From: Niallia circulans NBRC 13626
GTDB lineage: Bacteria; Bacillota; Bacilli; Bacillales; Cytobacillaceae
NCBI RefSeq assembly: GCF_001591585.1
Contig: NZ_BCVE01000027.1
Location: 1-59,318 of the forward strand
Reading direction: 5' to 3'
Length of the DNA: 59,318 nt
Part shown: piece by piece, positions 8,544 through 16,695 of the stretch
How the letters are laid out: every line of letters begins with the position of its first letter
Position numbering within the stretch: the stretch's first letter is position 1
Position numbers and translations under genes: made by a program
Notes under the pieces: model-generated
The model's database searches: none
What the model saw: the letters and a program-made list of their open reading frames with translations, nothing else
Told to the model about the DNA's origin: nothing

Positions 8544-9568
8544 TTAAACCCTTCACTCCAAAGCTTGTCTATTTTGAACCGGAAGCATTAGAGTATCCAT
8601 TAGGGAAAGAACTGCTGGAGAAATTCAAGAAGATGGATATAGAGATTCGCTATACCACTTCCCATAATCAAGTTAGAAATCTTCCTGGCGACAATGATTT
8701 TCAACGTTACCGAGTGGCAAAGTCAACGCTTGTTGTCGGCATTCGCAAAACACTCAAATTTGATACATCTAAGCCCTCTGCCGAATATGCCATACCTTTT
8801 GCTACCGGCTGTATGGGACATTGTCATTATTGCTATTTGCAAACTACAATGGGAAGCAAGCCATACATCCGCACCTATGTAAATGTCGAGGAAATTTTAG
8901 AAGCTGCCGATAACTATATGAAAGAACGTGCTCCAGAATTTACACGTTTCGAAGCATCCTGTACATCTGATATCGTTGGAATCGATCATTTAACCCATAC
9001 GCTTAAACGTGCCATTGAACACTTCGGGGAATCAGAGTACGGCAAACTGCGATTTGTCACAAAATTTCATCATGTTGATCACCTACTTGATGCGAAGCAC
9101 AATGGAAAAACCCGCTTTCGCTTTAGTGTCAATGCAGATTACGTCATCAAAAACTTCGAGCCCGGGACTTCTCCTTTGGAAAAGAGAATAGAGGCTGCTG
9201 GAAAAGTCGCAAGAGCCGGATATCCCCTAGGATTTATCGTGGCACCCATTTACCTCCATGAAGGATGGGAAGAAGGCTATCTGCATATGTTTGAACGCCT
9301 AGATGCTGAGCTGCCCCTAGAAGCAAAGAAGGATTTAACATTTGAGTTTATCCAGCACCGCTTTACAAAGCCTGCTAAAAGGGTAATCCAAAAAAATTAT
9401 CCAATGACTAAATTAGAGCTAGATGAAGAAAAACGCAGGTATAAATGGGGGAAATATGGAATAGGAAAATATATTTATCAAAAAGAAGAAGAAGAAGACA
9501 TAAAGGATCACCTGCATTCTTATATGAAAAAATTTTTCCCTGATGCTAAACTAGAATATTTTACGTAA
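8540..9568 (+). CDS. splB: Spore photoproduct lyase (radical SAM DNA repair)
   Basis: The 342-residue protein has the same length as B. subtilis SplB. The radical-SAM cysteines are C91, C95 and C98 (CMGHCHYC), and the thiol hydrogen-donor cysteine is at C141 (FEASCTSD). The enzyme directly reverses the spore photoproduct (5-thyminyl-5,6-dihydrothymine) in germinating spores, using SAM and a [4Fe-4S] cluster. It is translationally coupled to splA and ends at a strong terminator. Together with the two uvsE genes upstream it forms a compact UV-lesion repair neighbourhood. Confidence 0.95.
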   Translation: MIKPFTPKLVYFEPEALEYPLGKELLEKFKKMDIEIRYTTSHNQVRNLPGDNDFQRYRVAKSTLVVGIRKTLKFDTSKPSAEYAIPFATGCMGHCHYCYLQTTMGSKPYIRTYVNVEEILEAADNYMKERAPEFTRFEASCTSDIVGIDHLTHTLKRAIEHFGESEYGKLRFVTKFHHVDHLLDAKHNGKTRFRFSVNADYVIKNFEPGTSPLEKRIEAAGKVARAGYPLGFIVAPIYLHEGWEEGYLHMFERLDAELPLEAKKDLTFEFIQHRFTKPAKRVIQKNYPMTKLELDEEKRRYKWGKYGIGKYIYQKEEEEDIKDHLHSYMKKFFPDAKLEYFT

Positions 9569-9574
9569 AAAAAG

Positions 9575-9604
9575 AAAAAGGTCTTTTATGTATGAGACCT
9601 TTTT
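9575..9604. terminator. Bidirectional terminator between splB and the PHP gene
   Basis: A 10-bp stem (AAAAAGGTCT / AGACCTTTTT) with a 10-base loop gives T runs on both strands, so it can end splAB on the plus strand and the six-gene operon on the minus strand. Confidence 0.85.
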
Positions 9605-9616
9605 CTCCATTGATTA

Positions 9617-10441
9617 TTATTTTTCCGTTAAACTTCTGGTACCGCCTAACAATGGTAGTCTTTGAGTATGCGGTATCTCTACACTTCCAATCGGAAAAGG
9701 ATTCCGCGATTCTGGACCATGAAAGTCACTACCTCCAGATACAAGAAGATTAAATGCTTCTGCCATTCTCCCCCAATAGTTTTGTTCCTTATCGGAATGT
9801 TTGGAATGATATACTTCGATACCATCTAACCCATAATCAATTAACTGTTGAAGCTGAAATTCATGCTTATAGATACCTGGATGAGCTAGAAATGCAAGAC
9901 CGCCAGCTTTGTGGATTAGTTTAATGGCATCCTCTGCGGAAAAACTGCCTCTTTCTTCAAAAGCAGCCTTTCCTTTTTTTAAAAGCTGTTCATATGCATC
10001 CTTACTGTTCTGAAAATAACCTGCTGATACTAGTTCATCTGCAATATGGGTTCGAACAAGTACACCCTTTCCAACACGAGCAAGGCAATTGTGAAAAGAA
10101 ATGTCATAGCCAAGATTTCTTAATTTCTCCACTATTCTTTTTCCCCATTGAACTCTATCCTCCACTCTCCAAGAGACATGATCTTTTAATTTAGGATGCT
10201 GCGGATCAAATTGATAGCCTAATATATGCAATTCACCTTGAGGACCATCTGTATTAAGTTCAATCCCAGGGATAACCTTTAATGCATCCTTGCTATAAGA
10301 TAAAGCTTCTTCATACCCAGTTAATACATCATGATCCGTTATCGCAATAATTTCCAACCCTTTTTTGATACTATCCTCTACTATTTCTCGTGGTGTCCAG
10401 AAACCATCAGAATAGATGGAATGTATATGCAAATCCATCAT
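9617..10441 (-). CDS. PHP-domain metal-dependent phosphoesterase
   Basis: The 274-residue protein has the PHP metal-site motifs DLHIHSIYSDG (residues 3-13), ITDHDVLTG (about 35), PGIELNT (about 60), LAHPG (about 185) and SGSDFHGP (about 236). It resembles the YciV/TrpH group, of which E. coli YciV (RNase AM) removes phosphate from 3',5'-bisphosphonucleotides and short 5'-phosphorylated RNA. It is the last gene of a six-gene operon, 16 bases after the ABC ATPase, and may process imported phosphoester. GGAGGG precedes the start. Confidence 0.85.
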   Translation of the reverse strand: MMDLHIHSIYSDGFWTPREIVEDSIKKGLEIIAITDHDVLTGYEEALSYSKDALKVIPGIELNTDGPQGELHILGYQFDPQHPKLKDHVSWRVEDRVQWGKRIVEKLRNLGYDISFHNCLARVGKGVLVRTHIADELVSAGYFQNSKDAYEQLLKKGKAAFEERGSFSAEDAIKLIHKAGGLAFLAHPGIYKHEFQLQQLIDYGLDGIEVYHSKHSDKEQNYWGRMAEAFNLLVSGGSDFHGPESRNPFPIGSVEIPHTQRLPLLGGTRSLTEK

Positions 10442-10457
10442 GCTTTTCCCTCCTAGT

Positions 10458-11534
10458 CTACCTGCTCCCTGCCACCACAGCTCTTTCCTCTACTCCACTA
10501 TATACCCTCAAGGAAACAGCGTCTCCTGGCAGAAATCGTTTTTCAAAAACAGATCCATACACATTAATTGTCTCTTCCCCCACTTGAACGCTATAATGAA
10601 TTTCATTCCCTTGAAACTGGGCAAACTGGACGATTCCTGTCATCTCGTCTTGCTCTGCCTGGCCAAGCCTCCATTGTTCAGGACGAACAGGGTAAAGATT
10701 TTGGGATTTGATCTCCTTTGAAATTCCGATGTCTTTCCAAGAAACATTAGGAAACTCTGCGGGAATAAACCGATCCTCTCCAATCCACTCTCCTTTGATC
10801 AGATTGCTCTTTCCAACAAATGTTGCAACAAATACCGACTGGGGATTATTATAGATACTTTCCGGAGTACCAATCTGCTCGATTCTTCCATTATTCATTA
10901 CAACAATTCTATCAGCCATCGCCAAAGCTTCTCCTTGATCATGGGTAACATAAATAATGGTCGTTCCCAGCTTCCGGTGAATCCTACTAATCTCTCTTCT
11001 CATCTCCATACGGAGTTCCGCATCAAGTGCACTTAATGGTTCATCCATCAAAAGAAGAGACGGCTTTGGAACGATAGCACGAGCAAGAGCAACTCGCTGT
11101 TTTTGACCTCCAGAAAGTTCAGCCGGATAGCGTGTTTTCAATTGGGTAAGGCCCACCATTCCTAATGCTTCTCCAACTCTAATCTCCTGCTCCTCTTTAC
11201 CATTTGTTCTGCCAAACCGATGATGCTTAAGAGGAAAGCGAATATGGTCTTCTACTGTCATATGCGGCCATAACGCAAAGGATTGAAAAACCATACTTAT
11301 ATTCCTTTTCTCAGGTGGCACGAGTTTACTAGAGCTTGCTGCTAACTCATTATCTATCGTAATCGTTCCTTCTGTCGGTTTCATGAACCCTGCCAAAAGC
11401 CGTAATAACGTCGTCTTTCCACATCCAGAAGGACCTAGAATAGCGATAAATTCACCATTTAGCAATTCTAAGTTAATATTATTTAAGGCTGTAAAGCTTC
11501 CATAGTTCTTTTTTAACCCATCAATACTAATCAC
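10458..11534 (-). CDS. ABC transporter ATP-binding protein (FbpC/PotA type)
   Basis: A 358-residue importer ATPase with Walker A GPSGCGKTT (about 34-42), signature LSGGQKQRVALARA (about 140), Walker B LLLMDEP, and H-loop YVTHDQGEA. About 120 C-terminal residues form a TOBE-like regulatory domain. It would power the permease encoded immediately upstream; its GTG start overlaps that gene by eight bases. The domain layout is that of FbpC (iron) and of phosphonate, thiamine and hexose-phosphate importers, so the substrate must be inferred from the neighbours. Confidence 0.93.
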   Translation of the reverse strand: MISIDGLKKNYGSFTALNNINLELLNGEFIAILGPSGCGKTTLLRLLAGFMKPTEGTITIDNELAASSSKLVPPEKRNISMVFQSFALWPHMTVEDHIRFPLKHHRFGRTNGKEEQEIRVGEALGMVGLTQLKTRYPAELSGGQKQRVALARAIVPKPSLLLMDEPLSALDAELRMEMRREISRIHRKLGTTIIYVTHDQGEALAMADRIVVMNNGRIEQIGTPESIYNNPQSVFVATFVGKSNLIKGEWIGEDRFIPAEFPNVSWKDIGISKEIKSQNLYPVRPEQWRLGQAEQDEMTGIVQFAQFQGNEIHYSVQVGEETINVYGSVFEKRFLPGDAVSLRVYSGVEERAVVAGSR

Positions 11535-13251
11535 TCTTCATCACCTTCTTCTTCCAGATTCTTTCTAATAAAACAAATAGAATGCCCATGATCAATACAG
11601 ATCCCACAATTAAAGTGGAAAATGCCGTTGAGTAAGTGGTGTATCCAGCTTGCTCAAAACTAAAGATAACAACACCTACCGTTTCAGAACCGCTAGACCA
11701 TAATAAACTGGACACAGTCAGCTCTGTGAGAGCAGTCAGAAACACAAGAGCAGCGCCGCTTAATATACCAGGCATTAGCAAGGGAAAAAGGATGCTTCTC
11801 CATTTTGCTAATGCTTTTGCCCCTGAAATTCTTGCTGCTTCCTCCATAGAAGAATCAATTTGCGAAAAGGCAGTCAGGCTTCCCCGCATCTGTAATACCG
11901 TAAAGCGAGTGATATAAGCAATAAGCAAAATCCATATTGTGCCATAAACTCCTGGCTGAAAGCCTGGCACCGGCTGTAGCCACATTAAGATAATCGCTAA
12001 TGCAAATACCGTTCCTGGCAAAGCATAAGGAATAGTTACAATAATTTCTGAGACCCTCACCAAAACAGATGGCTTTTTAAAACGAAGATAGGCAATAACG
12101 GTTCCAATTACCATACAAATCAGCATGGTTACCAAGGCAAGCGTTACGCTATTTCCTATCGCAGCTCCCGTTTTAGCATCCTCAAATAATAGATACGAAT
12201 AATTTTTTAAGGTAAGATTTTCCCATGAAAGGGATAATCCATATGCCTTGATAAAGGATGTAGAAGCCATAACGACTAATGGTAAAAGTGTCGTGAGCAA
12301 CAGGAACATCCAGAGCACTATTTCCACTGCATTTCGCCAGCCCCTTGGGAGAAAATACCTTGGCTCTATATCTCGTGCTGCTGTTTCACTTACATTGCTT
12401 TTTCTTATAATTGCCCATTGGAGGACTGTCCCAAGTAAAGCAATTACACCAAGAATAACGGAAAGAACAGCAGCTCTTGCAAAGGCAGATGGTCCATATC
12501 CAATAATCTGTTCGTAAATATACGTACTCAAAACGCGGATATTTGCTGGTATACCAAGAAAAGCCGGAATGCCAAAATTATCAATATTAGATAAAAAAGC
12601 AAGAATACCACCACTCGCAATTCCCGGAAGCGCCATTGGAAAAATTACCTTTCGAAAGACAACTCCCCCAGATGCCCCAGAAGTATTGGCGGCATATTTC
12701 AGTTCCCTTGGTATCCTGCGAAATACTTCCACACTCATCAAATAAACAAGGGGATAATGGGAAAGCCCAAGAACAAAAATGATTCCTCCCATACTGTACA
12801 AATTAACTGATTGATGGAAAAGAAATTGGATAGGGCCGTTTCCTCCAAAAAACTGTACCCACGCAAGGGTTGAGATATACGATGGTATCAAAAAAGGTAA
12901 AAAGATGAGTAATTGCAGCCACTTTTTTGTCCTGATATTCAAGTATGCCATGATAAATGCAAGACCTACTCCTAAAATAAGGGAGAGCAATGTGCTTGCG
13001 ACCGTAATAATAACAGTGTTTTGAATCGTCTTCCACGTTGCCTTTTCTATCATTACTTCCTGATAAAGTTCCAGACTAATTCCTTCTCCAGAGGAAATGC
13101 TCAGCCAGACAAGACGCCAAACAGGAAGTAAAAAGATAAAGACAAGCAGCAGAAATCCAGGAATCCCCCACCACTTACGGGAAAAATAAGAAAAGGAGAG
13201 CGGAAATAATGCTTCCTTCTTCCTTTCAGAGCTCTGAATAGATGAGTTCAT
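11527..13251 (-). CDS. ABC permease with two fused transmembrane domains (FbpB type)
   Basis: A membrane protein of 574 residues with about 12 helices in two homologous halves. Each half carries an EAA loop that docks the ATPase: RELKYAANTSGASGG in the first and MEEAARISGAKALAKW in the second. The fused arrangement is typical of the FbpB/AfuB family. The start is placed at MNSSIQ, since AAGGAG lies eight bases before that ATG, rather than at a GTG nine bases upstream that collides with the ribosome site. It follows the binding-protein gene closely and overlaps the ATPase. Confidence 0.92.
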   Translation of the reverse strand: MNSSIQSSERKKEALFPLSFSYFSRKWWGIPGFLLLVFIFLLPVWRLVWLSISSGEGISLELYQEVMIEKATWKTIQNTVIITVASTLLSLILGVGLAFIMAYLNIRTKKWLQLLIFLPFLIPSYISTLAWVQFFGGNGPIQFLFHQSVNLYSMGGIIFVLGLSHYPLVYLMSVEVFRRIPRELKYAANTSGASGGVVFRKVIFPMALPGIASGGILAFLSNIDNFGIPAFLGIPANIRVLSTYIYEQIIGYGPSAFARAAVLSVILGVIALLGTVLQWAIIRKSNVSETAARDIEPRYFLPRGWRNAVEIVLWMFLLLTTLLPLVVMASTSFIKAYGLSLSWENLTLKNYSYLLFEDAKTGAAIGNSVTLALVTMLICMVIGTVIAYLRFKKPSVLVRVSEIIVTIPYALPGTVFALAIILMWLQPVPGFQPGVYGTIWILLIAYITRFTVLQMRGSLTAFSQIDSSMEEAARISGAKALAKWRSILFPLLMPGILSGAALVFLTALTELTVSSLLWSSGSETVGVVIFSFEQAGYTTYSTAFSTLIVGSVLIMGILFVLLERIWKKKVMKSD

Positions 13252-13278
13252 TATGTCCACTCCTTCATAAAAAGTGTT

Positions 13279-14319
13279 CTATTCACTAATTACTGTTTCA
13301 AATTCTTTCTTATCACCATCTCTGGCACGATATAATTCTTGCACATCGGTAGAAAGGACTTTCATTTCATCAATCGTTTTAAGTCCCTCAGGAGCTTCAA
13401 TTTCTTTGCGAATTGGTGTATATCCAAGCTCGGCAGCAAGCTTTTGTCCTTCCTCGGATAGAACGAAATCAACAAAGGCCTTTGCTGCCCCTAAATTCTC
13501 GGCGTCTTTCATAATTCCTATTGGTTCAGTGATAACTGGCACCCCTTCTTCAGGATAAATTAGCTCCACTGGAGATCCTTCTGCTTTCGCGCGTGTAACT
13601 AGATAATCTACAACCATCCCATAGTCTTTTTCTCCACCAGCAACACCCTTAAGTACATCGCCATTCCCTTTTGTAACCGTTACATCATTTGCAGCAATAT
13701 TTTTGTAAAAATCCCATCCTAAGTTATCTTGACGAGTGAATACTCCTAAATTATAGGCAGCAGCACCGGAATATAATGGACTTGGCATAATAATTTTTCC
13801 TTTTGCTTCTTTAGAAGTAAGGACATTCCAGCTTGTTGGCATTTCTTTTACTTTTTGCGTGTTTACAACTAATCCAGTTGCCATGACCTTCGTTCCATAG
13901 TAAGTATGATCTGGATCCACAAGCTCAGCAGGAATTTCAGCAGCTTCTTTTGATTCATATGCTTTGAGCATATCCTCTTCTTTTAAACTTTCAAATGTTA
14001 CTGCATCTGCTACCAATAGAACATCTGCTTGAATCTTGCCAGCCATTTTTTCCGCTTTAATTTTTGAAATGACTTCCTCTGTTCCGGAACGGAATGTTTC
14101 TACCTTTACATCAGGATATTTAGCTTGAAATCCTTCTACTAATTTAGCAGCATCTGCATCGGGCTGTGAGGTATAAAAATGAAGGGATCCCTCTAGCTTC
14201 GATTCTGATGATCCTGTATCTTTAGATGCATTACCGGGCTCACTGTTTTCCTTACTGCCACAGCCTGCTGCAAAAACCATCAATATTCCAAACATTAATA
14301 CAAGCATCCACTTACGCAT
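13279..14319 (-). CDS. Substrate-binding lipoprotein of the Fbp-like ABC importer
   Basis: A 346-residue lipoprotein. The signal peptide ends in a lipobox (VFAAGCGS, Cys20); a Ser/Glu-rich linker and a family-1 binding domain follow (LHFYTSQPDADAAKLVEGF...). It resembles FbpA-type proteins, but the adjacent tyrosine pair that binds ferric iron in FbpA reads DYLVTRAKAEG here, with one Tyr followed by Leu. An iron role is therefore doubtful. AfuA, of the same fold, binds hexose phosphates. Together with the surE and PHP partners this points to a phosphorylated organic ligand. It overlaps surE by eight bases. Confidence 0.88.
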   Translation of the reverse strand: MRKWMLVLMFGILMVFAAGCGSKENSEPGNASKDTGSSESKLEGSLHFYTSQPDADAAKLVEGFQAKYPDVKVETFRSGTEEVISKIKAEKMAGKIQADVLLVADAVTFESLKEEDMLKAYESKEAAEIPAELVDPDHTYYGTKVMATGLVVNTQKVKEMPTSWNVLTSKEAKGKIIMPSPLYSGAAAYNLGVFTRQDNLGWDFYKNIAANDVTVTKGNGDVLKGVAGGEKDYGMVVDYLVTRAKAEGSPVELIYPEEGVPVITEPIGIMKDAENLGAAKAFVDFVLSEEGQKLAAELGYTPIRKEIEAPEGLKTIDEMKVLSTDVQELYRARDGDKKEFETVISE

Positions 14320-15121
14320 AATCTATTTCCTCCTCATCTGTACTAGCAATATTTAAATGAGCAAACCAACGTTCAATTTGTTCTTTTTTTCTTCTATGAA
14401 ATGTTCTAAACTCAATCGGTGATATGGTCACAAAGCCTGTTCTCAACAAGGTGTAATCACTATCTGCATTAAGGTCCTTCATATTGTGAAGCTGATCCTT
14501 CAGCCAGTAGTACACTTGTCCATGTGGATCATTCAGTCCAACATATGAATATCTGGCAACATCCATATCCAGAGGGACAATACGTACTCCCTTATAAACT
14601 TCCCTTGAAAGGTATGGTAAGTTCACATTAAGAAAAACTCCTTTTGGAATCTTGTTTTGCAGAAGTACTTCCACAATAGGATAAAGCAGCTTTTTTACTT
14701 TCTCATAATTGATATCCATATCAGAAAAGGCATTTAATGATACTGCTACAGCTGGAATTCCATAAAGCAGCCCTTCCACCGCTCCAGCCATGGTGCCTGA
14801 ATAATAAAGATCACGCCCTAAATTTGGTCCAAGATTTATTCCTGAAACAACAAAGTCTGGCGACTCTTTCATCAGCACTTCTATTCCAAGCTTGACGCAA
14901 TCTGCCGGAGTTCCATTAACAGCCCAGCACCCTTTTACACCAGGAAAAAGCGGTAGTGGTTTTGCTTTTAAAGGAACTCTTAATGTTATCGAATGACTGA
15001 CAGCACTTCTTTCCTGATCTGGGCAGGACACATAAACATCTGCAAAATGCTGAAGCACTTCAACTAGAGCCTGAAGACCTGGAGCGAAAATACCATCATC
15101 GTTTGTTACGAGCACTTTCAT
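14312..15121 (-). CDS. surE: 5'/3'-nucleotidase SurE
   Basis: A 269-residue SurE-family phosphatase with all hallmark motifs: TNDDGIFAPG (6-15, metal site), PDQERSAVSHSIT (about 34-46), GTPADCVKLG, and SGINLGPNLGRDLYYSGT (about 93-110). SurE removes phosphate from 5'- and 3'-nucleotides and some polyphosphates. It sits inside an ABC importer operon, overlapping the isomerase gene (4 bases, ATGA) and the binding-protein gene (8 bases), so translational coupling is likely. This setting implies a dedicated scavenging role rather than the stationary-phase role known from E. coli. Confidence 0.93.
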   Translation of the reverse strand: MKVLVTNDDGIFAPGLQALVEVLQHFADVYVSCPDQERSAVSHSITLRVPLKAKPLPLFPGVKGCWAVNGTPADCVKLGIEVLMKESPDFVVSGINLGPNLGRDLYYSGTMAGAVEGLLYGIPAVAVSLNAFSDMDINYEKVKKLLYPIVEVLLQNKIPKGVFLNVNLPYLSREVYKGVRIVPLDMDVARYSYVGLNDPHGQVYYWLKDQLHNMKDLNADSDYTLLRTGFVTISPIEFRTFHRRKKEQIERWFAHLNIASTDEEEIDYA

Positions 15122-15900
15122 TGCGGTACCCCCTTCATCATTTCCAGGCTTTTTAAATAATGAAGATTATGATTCCACCAGTTTAAACTTTCTGATGCAT
15201 CAAAGCCCTCTACTACAACAGGAAGATCATTTATCGATATGAATTCATTCAGCATATTTCTATCCAGAATACCCATACCAAGAGGAACATGCAGCTGAGC
15301 TCGTGAATTGTCACTAATATGAACTTTGTCCACATTTATTAACTGAGCAAAGGCTTGCTGTGGAGTTCCTTCTGAAATATGAGCAACGTCAAAGGTTGTT
15401 TTCAGTTCCGGTAAGAAGCTCGCGATTAATCGATTCATTATTTCCGGAGCTGTCACGAATTCCTTTGTCTTTACCTCCATCAATTCTATGCTTAAGGTTT
15501 TCTTGTACCGCTTTGCTGTTTCGATTAATGTAAAGATGGATTCCATCATGAAAGCTTCGTATATTTCCTGTTTTATCTGCGGAAGTGTCAACCTCCCCGG
15601 ATGAAACGTTATCGAGTCTGCCCCTATCTCATCTGCTAACTTAATAGAATTCCGTATCTGCTTTACAGAGCCTTCTCTTATTTCTTTTTCTAAAGAACTA
15701 ATATTTAAGTCCCAACTCGCCGCATGCATAGTTAGGTTGATAGACTGATCCCGATTCGCTTCACGAATTTTGTTTGGATCTGTACCGTGAAACCACACAT
15801 GTTCTGCCCAAATTTCTAATCCTGATAACCCGCTCTGCTTAGCAAGCTGGACCACTTGATCTACCGGATAAGCCCAAGCTAGTGTGGACGCAAAATGCAT
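15118..15900 (-). CDS. Sugar phosphate isomerase/epimerase-like TIM-barrel protein
   Basis: A 260-residue AP-endonuclease-2/xylose-isomerase-like TIM barrel. Metal-site candidates are the Glu/His of GLEIWAEHVWFHG (about 29-41), SITFHPGRLTL (about 95-105), IELMEVK (about 138), TFDVAHIS (about 170) and KVHISDN (about 191). It is the first gene of the operon, four bases overlapping surE. Members isomerise sugars or hydroxy acids; the substrate is unknown. In context it may act on the carbon skeleton left after dephosphorylation. Confidence 0.8.
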   Translation of the reverse strand: MHFASTLAWAYPVDQVVQLAKQSGLSGLEIWAEHVWFHGTDPNKIREANRDQSINLTMHAASWDLNISSLEKEIREGSVKQIRNSIKLADEIGADSITFHPGRLTLPQIKQEIYEAFMMESIFTLIETAKRYKKTLSIELMEVKTKEFVTAPEIMNRLIASFLPELKTTFDVAHISEGTPQQAFAQLINVDKVHISDNSRAQLHVPLGMGILDRNMLNEFISINDLPVVVEGFDASESLNWWNHNLHYLKSLEMMKGVPQ

Positions 15901-16410
15901 AAAAGTACCTCACTCCTTTTGATTACATTAATTTCTCTATTAATTTAAATTTTAGAAAACAAATATAAAGCTACATTAGGGAGTAGTGTAAAGAAATCAT
16001 TAAATAAAATTCTGTTTATTTAAGATGAAGGGATTGATTTTACAGGAAAAAAGCAAGCTTTTGTAAAAGAAGCGTAAATTATTTACATTCGATTAAAATA
16101 CACAGCAATTTATGTAGGAGAAACTAACATAGGTTTGAAAAGACCTAGGAAGATTTCTAATAGCTAAGTAAAAGCAAAATTATTCTAAAGAAAAAATGCC
16201 TCTCCGAATAGGAGTTGCTTCAGCTTGTTTGTTTTTCTCTGTTCCCTTTTTCCTTTCCTCCTCTTCCTTTGGGGCATAGAGAACGCTTTTCTGCTTGCTT
16301 TAATATTGAAAAATAAATAAAACAGAAATTGTGCTTGTAAATGCGGATTTTGTTCGAGGTTAACGAAACTTATTGATTTCGTTATTCGTATAGGATAGTA
16401 AAAATAGCGA
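15901..16410. other. 510-base gap, no convincing gene
   Basis: AT-rich sequence holding the promoter region of the importer operon. I see a possible short hairpin (TTTTAC...GTAAAA near 16038-16067) but no clean -35/-10 pair and no protein with recognisable features. The minus-strand reading ending at 16185 encodes a very basic tail and lacks a good ribosome site, so it was not accepted. Confidence 0.5.
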
Positions 16411-16611
16411 ATGGTGTTGATAACGATGTTTAAATCTGAATTAGTCAATTTAGTTTTGAAATTTGTTTGTTATGCTCTATTTATGCTTTTTATTCTCTTT
16501 AGTGTTGTTGATTATTGGTTAAAAATTGCTTTTGTCGTTCTTATTATCCCTCTATGGGTAATTACGGATGTTATAAAATATAGAAAAAAGAAAGAAAACC
16601 ATGAATTTTAA
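16411..16611 (+). CDS. Small membrane protein, unknown function
   Basis: A 66-residue (51 if the internal ATG at 16426 is used, roughly) hydrophobic protein with two predicted helices (about 12-32 and 37-54) and a Lys/Glu-rich tail YRKKKENHEF. Ribosome sites are poor for either start. It is followed directly by a good terminator, which supports a transcribed unit. No family recognised; it could also be a decayed fragment. Confidence 0.45.
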   Translation: MVLITMFKSELVNLVLKFVCYALFMLFILFSVVDYWLKIAFVVLIIPLWVITDVIKYRKKKENHEF

Positions 16612-16615
16612 AAAT

Positions 16616-16678
16616 AAAAATGCCTGCTACCACTGGCTAATCGAACAATCCGATTCTACCAGGAGTAGAGGCATTTTT
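16616..16678. terminator. Bidirectional terminator before the malic enzyme 3' end
   Basis: AAAAATGCCTGCTAC pairs with GTAGAGGCATTTTT (one mismatch), with a smaller inner hairpin around ATCG/CGAT. T runs exist on both strands, serving the small membrane gene and the malic enzyme. Confidence 0.8.
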
Positions 16679-16695
16679 TCTAATTTATAATTTCA

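Noticed and set aside
16185-16448. Minus-strand frame with a Lys/Arg-rich tail (PQRKRRKGKREQRK)
   Set aside because: No ribosome site at any start, overlaps the small membrane gene start, and composition reflects purine-rich DNA.
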